This document shows positions 26,219-35,182 of a stretch of 64,000 nt of DNA, piece by piece. The position numbers and the translations under genes are program-made. How positions within the stretch are numbered: position 1 is the stretch's first letter; each line of letters opens with the position of its first letter. The notes below the pieces were generated by a model. That model made no database searches. It saw only the letters and a list, made by a program, of their open reading frames with translations, and was not told the origin of the DNA. Source of the DNA: Polyangiaceae bacterium (GTDB lineage: Bacteria > Myxococcota_A > Polyangia > Polyangiales > Polyangiaceae); contig JADJXL010000003.1 in the NCBI GenBank assembly GCA_016715885.1, positions 62,001 to 126,000 on the forward strand. Reading direction: 5' to 3'.

Positions 26219-28450
26219 TTATTCGAACGTCGCATCGAGGCTGAATGCACCGCCCGAGCTCGGCACAACCGTGTCGACGACGACCGTCACCTCTTTGCCC
26301 GCAACGAGAGACACCTCGAGGTTTTCGGTACTTTCCGGGGGCCAGCCCGTATTTGCGCACGACAAAAGCGTCCCTTCGGTCGCTGCTCCACAAGCATCGA
26401 GCACGTAGAGCGCAAAATTCGCATCCGTCTCTTTCACGTGCAGCTTCAACGTGCCGTCCTTTGGCGCGACAAACCGATACATGACCTCGCCACCGGTTTC
26501 GTACGTGCAATACCCGTCGGCATTGTTCACATTCGGAGCGCTCGCGGTGTTGCCAACATTGGGCGATGACGTCGAAAGCACTTCGCGGTTTCCGCAAACG
26601 GCAGGCCAATCGGGGCTGAGGCAATCTGCCGAGCAAAATCCGTCGCCCTGCATCGTATTGCCATCGTCACAAACCTCGGGACCGACGGCAATGCCATCAC
26701 CGCAAATCGCAGGCGTGAATGACGCACGCAGCGTGAATGGACCGACGTCCGGAATCGTGTTTCCTCGAACGACGACCATTACGGGACCGTTCGGCTTTTC
26801 GGCAAAATCGAGGTCCAGCTTTTCGGGAGATATACCACTGCTCTTGCAAGCAAGCTCGCTGCCGTTCGGATCGGCGCAATCGCCAACGACGAGCAAATCC
26901 AAGTCGGCACTCGAATTCGATGCCAGGTCGAGCGACAATCGCCCGGGTCCTGGCACGTCGACGTTGAAGGTCTTCGAAGGCACGACGATATAGGTCTCGC
27001 AGCTACCCCCATAACCCGTGGGTGCGCCTTCCGTCGTGCTTTGGATGTCCTTATCGAGCGGGAGCGGTTCGGCGGCTTTGCAGAGTACGTCGAATTCGGC
27101 CACTTTGCAGTCGCCTCCGCAGCCATCGCCGGAGACGGCATTGCCATCGTCACATACCTCGTTGAGCGGGTCGAGCACGCCGTCGCCGCAAACGGGAATT
27201 TTCCAGCACATGCCGACGTTGGTATTCGAGAAAATGCCGGCGCAATATTCACCCGTCGGGCAATCGGCATCGGCCATGCGACACATGCGATGGCATTGCT
27301 CGACGGTGTCTTCCGGATAAAGCGCCAAGCACAGGCCGCGGAATGCATCGCCGTCGGCACCGCAGCCGCGATAAGGCACCCAGCTTGGTTGACATTCGCC
27401 GCCAATGGGGGCAGGATCGCCGCTCTCGGGCGGAAGGCACACATTGGACAAGCTGCAAACGCTTCCGTCGGGGCATCCTGGGTTTGGCGTGAGAAACGCG
27501 CACGTCTTTTGGCATTCGGCGGGCACACCCGTGCACAAATTGCCGGCTTCGCATCCGGTGGAGATATCCGGCTCGTCGCACGTTTCACCGAGTTTGCCTT
27601 CGCCCACGGGTCGACAAACACCATATTTCTGCACGGGATCGATCGCAATGCATTCGGAGCCCGCATCACATTCGCCCGAAGCGAGCGGCGTGCAGGCTTT
27701 GTAACACGCACCAATCGAGTTTTCGCTGGGCACTTGAGCCACGCACATTTCGCCTTCCGGGCACAACACATCGAATGTGAAGAGGCATTCGTAGGGTGTG
27801 CACGTCTTCGTTTTTGGCGAGCAAACCTGGCGCGCCGTATTGCCGCAGTCTTCGGCCTTTTCGCAAGGAATGCCATCGACGGGCGTCGTATCGAAGGACC
27901 ATGAAGGAATCACGTAACAACTGCCGCCCGGCACGGCCTCCCACGTTCCATCCGCCTTTCTTTGCACCTCGGAAAGCGTGACATCGGTCAGTTTGCCCGC
28001 CGCGACGGCCGAATCGTCCGGATCGAGCTTGGTAAGATCGATGGATCCGCCGGTTTGGAAGAACGTACGTGTGGGTATTTCGCTCGAATCCGGCGTAATG
28101 ACCGTGACGCAATGCTGGCACGTCCCGTAATTGTCGTTCGGGGCTGCGGTCAAATCGAAATTGCCCGTGGCGAGCGGAGGCAAGCTGGGCGAAGACCATT
28201 CATTGTAGAGCTCGAGGACGGCGAGCGTTTGGTAGGCATCTTCTGCACCGGGTGCCGCATTGGCTTGAATGGCAAAATGTGCGTCGGTGTAGCGATAGAT
28301 TTGGGTAAGCGAGAGATCGAGCGTGGTGCAGCCGCCATTGCCGCCCGAGCCGCCGGTATTGTCGTTCGGCGGGCGCGGGGGTTTGTCGGAGCAGCCCGCA
28401 AGGAGGGCCATCACGGACGTTACTGTTGCGACGATGTATTTGCTTTTCAT
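26219..28450 (-). CDS. Large cysteine-rich lipoprotein with Myxococcus-type CGDG repeats
   Basis: A 743-aa outer-surface lipoprotein: a signal peptide with lipobox LLAGC, then a PPRPPND/Gly-Asn linker. Several EGF-like or disulphide-rich segments follow (residues ~190-450, for example CIAIDPVQKYGVC and CSLSNVC). Two DUF4215-type repeats carry the CGDG...E.CDDGN...GDG pattern (residues ~450-480 and ~590-620). Each is followed by a beta-sandwich resembling bacterial pre-peptidase C-terminal domains (NVDVPGPGRLSLDL and YRFVAPKDGTLKL). ATG 28450 has GAGG 8 nt upstream. Likely a surface adhesion or binding protein; function unproven. Confidence 0.85.
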   Translation of the reverse strand: MKSKYIVATVTSVMALLAGCSDKPPRPPNDNTGGSGGNGGCTTLDLSLTQIYRYTDAHFAIQANAAPGAEDAYQTLAVLELYNEWSSPSLPPLATGNFDLTAAPNDNYGTCQHCVTVITPDSSEIPTRTFFQTGGSIDLTKLDPDDSAVAAGKLTDVTLSEVQRKADGTWEAVPGGSCYVIPSWSFDTTPVDGIPCEKAEDCGNTARQVCSPKTKTCTPYECLFTFDVLCPEGEMCVAQVPSENSIGACYKACTPLASGECDAGSECIAIDPVQKYGVCRPVGEGKLGETCDEPDISTGCEAGNLCTGVPAECQKTCAFLTPNPGCPDGSVCSLSNVCLPPESGDPAPIGGECQPSWVPYRGCGADGDAFRGLCLALYPEDTVEQCHRMCRMADADCPTGEYCAGIFSNTNVGMCWKIPVCGDGVLDPLNEVCDDGNAVSGDGCGGDCKVAEFDVLCKAAEPLPLDKDIQSTTEGAPTGYGGSCETYIVVPSKTFNVDVPGPGRLSLDLASNSSADLDLLVVGDCADPNGSELACKSSGISPEKLDLDFAEKPNGPVMVVVRGNTIPDVGPFTLRASFTPAICGDGIAVGPEVCDDGNTMQGDGFCSADCLSPDWPAVCGNREVLSTSSPNVGNTASAPNVNNADGYCTYETGGEVMYRFVAPKDGTLKLHVKETDANFALYVLDACGAATEGTLLSCANTGWPPESTENLEVSLVAGKEVTVVVDTVVPSSGGAFSLDATFE

Positions 28451-28929
28451 TGTGAAAACCTCGTGTTCAAGCTTGTAAAAGCTCACGGGTGTGGATGTTC
28501 GTGCACGCATTCGCGACGTCTCGACGGAGAGCGTAACAAAGCGCGCCATTGCGACTGCAAACGGTGTGTGGAGTATGGAACTCCGCTATATCGTCACCGT
28601 TGCAGACTCGGCGCCGCCCATTGCAAGGGGCGCGCCGACGCCGTTCGTGCCCGACAAAATTGTGCCATTAGCGGAAAAGTGGCGTTGGAATTGGCGCTCC
28701 GCGCTGACGAACCATGACAATGGTGCATTCGGTTCGCCATTCCTGGCACATGTGCCACGGCGAGAGGGCATTCGGTTCGCTGTATGGAGTCAGGTGAGCG
28801 TGTCCGCAGGATTTTCGCGCTGACCGTCGACGTTGGCATCATAAAGCATGAAGTCGACGCGAGTTTAGTTCTTGTCAGCAGGAAAGGTGTTAGAAGAGGT
28901 ATCAACCACTTTTTGGAACGGGGCAGGCC
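28451..28929. other. Intergenic region with operator-like repeats (479 bp)
   Basis: This gap between two minus-strand genes should contain the promoter of the cysteine-rich lipoprotein gene. Short open frames cross it but none has a good SD, domain or codon bias. It contains the cluster of inverted and direct repeats listed separately at 28713-28780. No -35/-10 pair or sigma-54 site of correct spacing could be assigned. Confidence 0.5.
28713..28780. promoter_or_regulatory. Cluster of inverted and direct repeats, candidate operator
   Basis: In 68 bp there is an inverted repeat ACCAT-GACA-ATGGT (28713-28726), a perfect 14-bp palindrome TGGCACATGTGCCA (28744-28757) and two identical 13-mers GCATTCGGTTCGC (28727-28739 and 28768-28780), 41 bp apart. 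They flank the palindrome about four helical turns apart. This looks like a multi-site regulator-binding region upstream of the cysteine-rich lipoprotein gene. The regulator is unknown. Confidence 0.45.
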
Positions 28930-29679
28930 TCAATGGACGCTTGGCGGGGGCGCTTCGGTCGATTGCGTGGGTTTTGCCAGGACCGCGTACCGCTCGACCA
29001 AATCTTTCAGCGACGCATGCATTGCCATAGCGATTTCTCGTTCGGGCGCATTGCCTCCGTGTTCAATGATCCATTCGAGCGATTCGGCGGCCCAGCCAAA
29101 CGTCATGGAGCATGCGGCCGTCGCTTTGGCCCGCCGCATATGCGGCGGAGCCGTCGTCGTGCCGTGACCAATCACCGCGGCGAGCGCTTCGGTGGCGGCG
29201 GCAATTTCGGTCATCATGGGCGACAATCCCAGCAGCGCGACGTCCGCTGCACCTTGACCGTGACTGACCAGAGCCACCTGTTTGCGACCGAAGTCGACTT
29301 CCTCTTGATAACGTAATTGCGTTTGGCCTTCACCCGCGCCGAGGAGCAATGTTTTTTGAAGCCGCGTTGCTGCATCTCGTTTCACCGAGTCATTGGAAGC
29401 TGCGAATACTCCGAGCATGCCATTGAGTTGCTTTTGACAACCATCCCACACGCGATCGCAGCCTTTGGCACCGCCGGCTCCTGCGATTGCGACGAGCAAC
29501 CCGTGCACGGAGCGTTTCATACGAACTTTGATGACGACGAGCATGGGCGCATCCCACAAAGGTTTGGCCGGGTCGTCATATGCGGAGGCATCCACGAGCG
29601 CCCATGGATTCGAGGACAGTGTGGCACCGAATGAGGAAAAGCCCGCTTGTGGAACGTAGGCAAATGATAGCTGACTCAT
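28930..29679 (-). CDS. Hypothetical protein (249 aa)
   Basis: ATG 29679 is preceded by AAGGAG at good spacing, so the start is well supported. The protein is Ala-rich, without a clear signal peptide, and has amphipathic and mildly hydrophobic helices (VHGLLVAIAGAGGAKG; AADVALLGLSPMMTEIAAATEALAAVIGHG) and a Pro-rich C-terminus. I do not recognise a family. An in-frame extension upstream of 29679 runs towards the tandem repeat and is not supported. Confidence 0.65.
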   Translation of the reverse strand: MSQLSFAYVPQAGFSSFGATLSSNPWALVDASAYDDPAKPLWDAPMLVVIKVRMKRSVHGLLVAIAGAGGAKGCDRVWDGCQKQLNGMLGVFAASNDSVKRDAATRLQKTLLLGAGEGQTQLRYQEEVDFGRKQVALVSHGQGAADVALLGLSPMMTEIAAATEALAAVIGHGTTTAPPHMRRAKATAACSMTFGWAAESLEWIIEHGGNAPEREIAMAMHASLKDLVERYAVLAKPTQSTEAPPPSVH

Positions 29680-29778
29680 GACGTCGCTCCTTTTTCCTGC
29701 CCGGCTCCGTGCCTGGGTAGCAATGGTATGAGTTGCAGCGACGTCAAAGATGTTCAAGGTGCACGCAAAATTTTTGGA

Positions 29779-30130
29779 GGCGGCATCGAACGACGCCCGA
29801 CGACTGGAACGGCAACGACGCGCCTGGCCGCAAGGAGGTGAAGGCGGCGACGGGCGGGGCCTTTGTAACGTCATGGTGGCGGCGGTTGGCGCCTCATGAA
29901 CGGAACGCTGGCAGCAGTCGGTGCCTCATGCATACAAAGGCGACGACGTGCGGCACCGATGGCATGGAAAGGCGACGACGTGCGGCACCGGAAAAGCGTC
30001 GAGGTAGCGAATGGCACGGCCTGCGGAATGAAACGGTGGCGGTGGACGGCACCGAATGAACGCAAAGGCGGCAACTGGTGGCACCTCGGCAAAGCAAAGG
30101 CAGCGAACGGCGGGGCCAAGGGAATGTGGA
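29779..30130. repeat. Degenerate 32-bp tandem repeat array (11 units)
   Basis: Head-to-tail units begin with GG at 29779, 29811, 29843, 29878, 29910, 29939, 29971, 30003, 30035, 30067 and 30099. Nine are exactly 32 bp, one is 35 and one 29. A typical unit is GGCGRCGAYG then TGCGGCACC then about 13 bp ending in GAAA or CAAA; units 6 and 7 are identical over the first 20 bases. A possible twelfth unit is 30131-30162. The period is not a multiple of three and no unit encodes a continuous repeat protein, so the array is probably non-coding. It fills most of the 502-bp gap between the hypothetical gene and the Rieske gene. Confidence 0.85.
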
Positions 30131-30181
30131 GGTGTTGATTTGGGCGCGCCAACCGGTTGTCTACAGCGGTGAAATGGTGGT

Positions 30182-31900
30182 TCACTGGGTCAGCTTTTTC
30201 GGAGTGATCCCTTCCGCGACCCAACGAATGGATTGCGCAACGCTACGATCTACCCGCCGCTCACGCACCACGGGCGACGCCAGAAATCGCACGGCACCGA
30301 GCAATGACGTGCGATCACCGTTCGCTTCGTATTCCTCGAAAGCCGCAGCAGCAACCTTGACCGCATGCGCAACGTAAATCGGACGCACGAATGGATCGCG
30401 AGTGCAGTATCGAAACACGGCGCGACGCAAGTCTGCAATGGGCGCGTTCGTCGACAAATAACCCACGACGCGCCGCACGGCTCGGTCGCCATCTTTGCTT
30501 TCGAGCGACGCTGCGATTTCGTCGATGGTGGCCATTTCGGCTGCGGTATCCGGTCGACGCTCGGGCGGTGCATCCATTTTTCGCCCAGAATGCGTAAACG
30601 CAAGGGTTTGCATCAACAAACGTAGCGACTTTGGCTTTCGCCACCGAAGAATCCCATTTCGCACGGCGCTGGCAAATGTGAATCGATGCGTCGCCCAAAG
30701 CCAATTCTCCGCAACGGTCAAGCTGCGTTCGACGTCCAAGTCGAATCGGAAGAGACGTTCCGATGCTGCGCCAACCAATGCCACGGCAACACGCTCGGGT
30801 GAAACACCAGCCAAGAGCGCTGAAAACAATGCCTCACACGCTTCGTCGACCGAACCTTCCAAAGCAGCTTTGCGAAATCGTTCGGCATCAAAAGGTGCGT
30901 CATGGCGTGGTTTGTCGAATGCGGAACGAAGCTCGGCTTCGATTGCATCGAAACGCTTGAAGTACGATCGCATGTACGGCAGCGTATCTTCGCGCGTGCC
31001 AACGCCGATCGAATACACCATTGCTCCGTAGATGTCGGCGAGCACTTCGCGATCGACATTGGGTAGTTCCGCGAAAAACTCTTGCGCTTTGACGATGTAA
31101 ATCAGCGGGTGGCCAAAATCCAAGAAGTGATCGCCACATGCATCATAAAGCCAGTCTTCGATATCGGCACGAGAAACCCCGGACAATATCGCTCCCCGCA
31201 CGATGCCTTCCGCCCGTTCGAGGTCCTCGGCTTCGATCGCCCGAACGACATCTTCTCCCGTACCCGTCGAAATGGGCTGCGGAATCGAGCGGGGCGGCAT
31301 TTGCACGTTGGATTCGCCGCACAAATCGAGGACATGGGCTATCGGATGCATGACGTCGAGCCCGGAAAACCACTCGAATTGCCTGCACGCATCGGCAGCC
31401 ATCGGCAGCACATGCGTCGTACCGTATTCCGCATGAATTGCGTCGTACCGAATCGCCTGGAGCAGCAATTCGCGAGGCGACACGCCGACTTGCAGCAGGC
31501 GCAAACCGTCGCGAAAGATGCGCCCGTTGTCGCGCTTGAAAAAGCCCTCGCGCAAGCTTTGCTCGTAGCCCGCAATCAGCTTTTTCGGATCGGGTTCTTC
31601 GAGGTCCACTTCGAGAATGCCTTCCCGAATTCGACAAGGAAACACCCGCACTCCCTCGCCGCCGAGCACCGAATGGCCATCGGTGACGTCGAATTTCCAA
31701 TTGTGCCAAGCGCACGTCAGGACGCAACCGTCGAGCTTACCCTGCGCGAGCGGATAGCCTTCGTGCGGGCAGCGATTGTCGACGACATGAACGTCGCCGT
31801 GCTGCGTACGAAGCACGGCGAGCTGATGCTTTTCGATTTTGGCCGTGTGGCCGCCGGGGGGAAACGCGTCGATGGGCCCAAGGGGGGAAAAGCGCGGCAT
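30182..31900 (-). CDS. Rieske [2Fe-2S] protein with large helical C-terminal domain
   Basis: A 572-aa protein. The N-terminal ~110 residues are a Rieske ferredoxin-like domain, with both cluster motifs present (CPHEGYPL and CAWHNWKF). The remaining ~460 residues are mostly helical, with HAEYGTTHVLPMAADACRQF and GHPLIYIVKAQEFF segments rich in conserved-looking His/Asp. This recalls questin-oxidase-type (DUF4243) or other helical oxygenase folds, but I cannot assign the family. No TM helix. Possibly a self-sufficient oxidative enzyme in which the Rieske domain feeds electrons to the C-terminal half (inference). Confidence 0.8.
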   Translation of the reverse strand: MPRFSPLGPIDAFPPGGHTAKIEKHQLAVLRTQHGDVHVVDNRCPHEGYPLAQGKLDGCVLTCAWHNWKFDVTDGHSVLGGEGVRVFPCRIREGILEVDLEEPDPKKLIAGYEQSLREGFFKRDNGRIFRDGLRLLQVGVSPRELLLQAIRYDAIHAEYGTTHVLPMAADACRQFEWFSGLDVMHPIAHVLDLCGESNVQMPPRSIPQPISTGTGEDVVRAIEAEDLERAEGIVRGAILSGVSRADIEDWLYDACGDHFLDFGHPLIYIVKAQEFFAELPNVDREVLADIYGAMVYSIGVGTREDTLPYMRSYFKRFDAIEAELRSAFDKPRHDAPFDAERFRKAALEGSVDEACEALFSALLAGVSPERVAVALVGAASERLFRFDLDVERSLTVAENWLWATHRFTFASAVRNGILRWRKPKSLRLLMQTLAFTHSGRKMDAPPERRPDTAAEMATIDEIAASLESKDGDRAVRRVVGYLSTNAPIADLRRAVFRYCTRDPFVRPIYVAHAVKVAAAAFEEYEANGDRTSLLGAVRFLASPVVRERRVDRSVAQSIRWVAEGITPKKLTQ

Positions 31901-31968
31901 GGGCCCATCTTAACAGAATGGCAGCCGGCAACGCGAGAAAAAACGTTACCGCGTAGCTATGGAACTCG

Positions 31969-32907
31969 TCATTCCTCGGGCAGAGGTCCACCTTCGTAAA
32001 ACCATTGCAGTAGGCGCGGATTCTTGATGACCTTCTCACCCATCGCCCGAATCTCACGCGAGATCTCTTCCGTCATTCCGTCCTCTTTTGCGGCTCCAAC
32101 GGCGCCCTTGCGCACCATCGCTCCGCTGTCGAGCGCTGGAAATCCAAGGACATGTTGTATCTCGAATTTCTCCTGGTGCTTTTTCATCCACTCGAACGAG
32201 CAGTATTCGAGTATTCGTGGCCATTGTTCTTCCGTGGGCGAAAAGCCCAAGAACTTGGCCAATTGAGGAATGATCTTGTGCGGGTTCTTTTTGAGCTCCG
32301 AAAAATGAATGATTCGAACGTTGGGCTTGTTTCGCAAGGGCCACCAATTGGCGAGGAATCCAAAAAACATGTCCGACACCGGCATGTTGCCCAGCACTTC
32401 GCGGTAAAACTCGGCAAAAGTCGCGCGCGTCAGGTTGCTCTTCGGAAAATTCCAGTGATCGAAGAACGCTTGGCTGTGCCCCTCGATGAACGGCTTCAGC
32501 GATACGGCGGCTTCTTCCGGATTGCGCAGCACGACGACATACTTGACATCCGGCACGTTCGGCCCAGGCTCGACGTACGGTATCATGGGAGGCGCCGAAT
32601 GCGTCTTGAAAGCTCGACGGCGCGACGTCGTCATGGACCGAAAACGCTCCAATCGATGCTCGCGCGTGTCATTGGGCCCGTGAACGAACTCGAGCCACGG
32701 AACCTCGATGTAAACGTCCTTGAAATCGGGATCGCCCCCGCTTCGAAGCTGATGCACGATGTTCATCGTCCACGTCGTGCCGCTCTTTCCGGGCACCGAA
32801 CAAATGATGTCGCCATCGCGCCATTCGACTTGCTTTTGTATTTCAGGGTCGACCCATCCGGGACCACCCGCGGGAGCTGCTTCGGGCTTGGGATCTTCAG
32901 TGCTCAT
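31969..32907 (-). CDS. Sulfotransferase
   Basis: A 312-aa cytosolic PAPS-dependent sulfotransferase of the Sulfotransfer_1 family. The 5'-phosphosulfate loop is visible in VPGKSGTTWT (~residue 40), the 3'-phosphate loop in VVVLRNPEEAAVSLKPF and the C-terminal KKNPHKIIPQLAKFLGF element. ATG 32907 is chosen; an ATG 11 codons upstream is also in frame. It lies 33 bp after hutI on the same strand, probably co-transcribed. The acceptor is unknown. Confidence 0.9.
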   Translation of the reverse strand: MSTEDPKPEAAPAGGPGWVDPEIQKQVEWRDGDIICSVPGKSGTTWTMNIVHQLRSGGDPDFKDVYIEVPWLEFVHGPNDTREHRLERFRSMTTSRRRAFKTHSAPPMIPYVEPGPNVPDVKYVVVLRNPEEAAVSLKPFIEGHSQAFFDHWNFPKSNLTRATFAEFYREVLGNMPVSDMFFGFLANWWPLRNKPNVRIIHFSELKKNPHKIIPQLAKFLGFSPTEEQWPRILEYCSFEWMKKHQEKFEIQHVLGFPALDSGAMVRKGAVGAAKEDGMTEEISREIRAMGEKVIKNPRLLQWFYEGGPLPEE

Positions 32908-32940
32908 GCTTCCGCACGCTACACGGAAGTTTTGCGCCAT

Positions 32941-34188
32941 TCAACAAGAATGAATCGATCGTCCGTCCCGATAAACGCTGACGGCACGCGACACACCCCA
33001 AGGTTGTACGATCGCATTTTCGTGCGGCAGATCCCATAAAACCATATCCGCGCGAAATCCCTTGCGAATCATGCCGCATTCCGCACCAAGGCCCAAACTT
33101 GCCGCAGCGCGTGACGTGACGCCCAAGATTGTTTCAGCAACGGACAATCCATATGTTCGCACTGCAATCGCCATAGCGAGCGGCAAACTTTCGGTCGGTG
33201 CGGTGCCGGGATTCGCATCACTCGCGACGACGAGCGGAATGCCTGCTTTGCGAAATGCATCGACCGGAGGCGGGGTTTGTCCAAGCGTAAGGCTCGCCGT
33301 CGGGAGAAGCACGACGCTCACGGAAGCCCGCGCCAAAGCATCAATGCCTGCCGCACCGATATGCTCGACGTGATCGACCGACGCGGCCCCCAGCTCGGCC
33401 GCCAATTCTGCCCCCCCGACATCCGCGAATTGCCCGACGTGCAGCCGCACGCCGAGGCCCGCGTCAAGGGCGCAACGAAGGACGGGACGCGCTTCGCTTA
33501 CGGAAAATGCCGCGCGATCGACGTACACGTCCACATAACGCGCTAGGTTTTCGGCGGCAATCGTCGGCACCGAAATGGATTCGACGTCGCGCACGTAGGC
33601 TGCGCGATCCGCCCGTGCTTCGGGCGGCACCGCGTGAAGCGCAAGGTACGTCGGGACGAGCCTCGGTACATCGGGACAAACCGACACGCGTTTCACCGCA
33701 TCGAGCTGTTTTCGTTCGGATTCCAAATCGAGCCCATACCCGCTTTTACACTCGATGGTGGTCACGCCGAGCGACATCATGCGACGAACCCGCGCCAAGA
33801 GCGTCCGTTCGATGTCCGAAACATCCGCCGTGCGAATCGCCCGCATGCTCGAAACGATACCACCGCCCGCTGCCGCGATTTCCTCGTACCCAGCGCCCGC
33901 CATACGCATCGCATATTCGCCATCGCGAGAACCCATCCAGGGCGCATGCGTATGCGCGTCGACGAGCCCGGGCGTCACGAGCGCCGGCGTGCCGATTTCA
34001 TGTCGATCCAAGTCAGCGGATACTTCGATATGCGGAAAACGCGCAAACAATTCTTCTCGCGGAAGAACATCGACGATTCGTTCTCCATCGACGACGACGG
34101 CGCCATGTTCGATGACGCCGAGCGGATTTTCCGCAGTAGCCCAATTCGGATCACACGTGACGAGACGCTTGGCAACGATGGCAAACAC
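32941..34188 (-). CDS. hutI: Imidazolonepropionase
   Basis: A 415-aa amidohydrolase that converts 4-imidazolone-5-propanoate to N-formimidoyl-glutamate in histidine degradation. Motifs: PGLVDAHTHAPWMGSRDGEY with metal-binding His residues, CKSGYGLDLESE, LHVGQFADVGGAEL, HVEHIGAAG and the C-terminal SDANPGTAP. Length is typical. No hutH, hutU or formimidoyl hydrolase gene is in the window; it sits instead between plsC (11 bp upstream) and a sulfotransferase, so the rest of the pathway must be elsewhere. Confidence 0.93.
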   Translation of the reverse strand: MFAIVAKRLVTCDPNWATAENPLGVIEHGAVVVDGERIVDVLPREELFARFPHIEVSADLDRHEIGTPALVTPGLVDAHTHAPWMGSRDGEYAMRMAGAGYEEIAAAGGGIVSSMRAIRTADVSDIERTLLARVRRMMSLGVTTIECKSGYGLDLESERKQLDAVKRVSVCPDVPRLVPTYLALHAVPPEARADRAAYVRDVESISVPTIAAENLARYVDVYVDRAAFSVSEARPVLRCALDAGLGVRLHVGQFADVGGAELAAELGAASVDHVEHIGAAGIDALARASVSVVLLPTASLTLGQTPPPVDAFRKAGIPLVVASDANPGTAPTESLPLAMAIAVRTYGLSVAETILGVTSRAAASLGLGAECGMIRKGFRADMVLWDLPHENAIVQPWGVSRAVSVYRDGRSIHSC

Positions 34189-34199
34189 GGATCACTTCC

Positions 34200-35009
34200 T
34201 CAAGCGGCTTTTTCCGTCAAAACCGGATCCTTTGCAAGCGGTTTTTGATCATCCCGCAGATGCTGGACGAATATTTGATGGATTTCTTCGGCGTGTTGCC
34301 TAGCCGTCTCGACTCGCCAATCCGCCGTCGAAATGGGATCGAGCACATCGACTTCGATGGGTGTGGGTTCGACGTAGGTCGTCCCTTTCACCCACGTCTT
34401 ATGAGCGCCGTGAATGATGACGGGCACGATGGGCAAACCCGTCGCAACGGCCATGTGCACGAATCCAAGCTTGAACGGCTGCAGACGACCGTCACGACTT
34501 CGAGTGCCCTCGGGCATGATCCAAATCGATATGCGATGACGGCGCACGACCTGAACGATGTCTTCGACTCCAGCAATCGCTTTGGTCTTGTCTTCCCGAT
34601 TGAGCGCCAAATGGCCGGACAACATGTAAAGCTGCCCGAAAAAGGGAATTTTGTAGACCTGCCGCTTCATCACGCCGGATCCGCCGACGGGGCAAAGCCA
34701 AATCGACAAAAACGCATCGAGCGTCGACGCGTGATTGGCGACGAAAATGGCTGGATGAGCTTGGTTGATTTTCGCAATGCTGCGCACGACCGGATTGACG
34801 CCGGCAATTCTCACAATGGAATATCCGATGATCTTCCCATAATAATTGCAGAGTTTGATGCGTAGTATTCTCCACGGCAAAAGCACGATGGCGATGGCCA
34901 TGGTGATGGTCGAAGCAATCGCCACCAAAAGAAACCCCACGACGAAACGTACGCCGGATGAAATCGTCGCGAGAAACGTCGGTCCCGGAGCGGAGCTTTT
35001 TTTGGACAT
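34200..35009 (-). CDS. plsC: 1-acyl-sn-glycerol-3-phosphate acyltransferase (PlsC family)
   Basis: A 269-aa membrane acyltransferase with an N-terminal TM region (VVGFLLVAIASTITMAIAIVLL). The catalytic NHASTLD (HX4D) motif is near residue 92, the glycerol-phosphate-binding EGTRSR near 165, and LPIVPVIIHGAHK follows, all in family order. It acylates lysophosphatidate to phosphatidate. ATG 35009 is used; GTG 35027 is possible. First gene of the minus-strand run with hutI and sulfotransferase, and divergent from pyrD. The symbol is by family; paralogues with other lipid substrates exist. Confidence 0.88.
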   Translation of the reverse strand: MSKKSSAPGPTFLATISSGVRFVVGFLLVAIASTITMAIAIVLLPWRILRIKLCNYYGKIIGYSIVRIAGVNPVVRSIAKINQAHPAIFVANHASTLDAFLSIWLCPVGGSGVMKRQVYKIPFFGQLYMLSGHLALNREDKTKAIAGVEDIVQVVRRHRISIWIMPEGTRSRDGRLQPFKLGFVHMAVATGLPIVPVIIHGAHKTWVKGTTYVEPTPIEVDVLDPISTADWRVETARQHAEEIHQIFVQHLRDDQKPLAKDPVLTEKAA

Positions 35010-35182
35010 GCGAAGGTCACTTTCCACGATGGTCGAAATGCCGGATCACGTCCCCACCGCATACCAGCCCGAAAACCGATAGCGCCCAGCGCCCTCCGCT
35101 CGCGTCATTTTTGTGCCACAACCGGTGGCGCTTGACGTTACCGCAAAGCGTCGTATCTGACGGGCGCCCGATTTCTAGAGCC

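Noticed and set aside
28606..28632. Sigma-54-like -24/-12 element
   Set aside because: The GG to GC spacing is 11 bases instead of 10, so it does not match the strict spacing.
28594..28905. Small ORF upstream of the cysteine-rich lipoprotein gene
   Set aside because: No SD, no domain and low-complexity composition; it overlaps the operator-like repeats.
29779..30130. CRISPR array
   Set aside because: Units follow each other with no unique spacers and diverge among themselves; no cas genes are present.
29871..30224. Repeat-encoded protein on the minus strand
   Set aside because: The 32-bp period breaks the reading frame each unit and the translation is a frame-shifting Pro/His/Arg-rich mix without SD.
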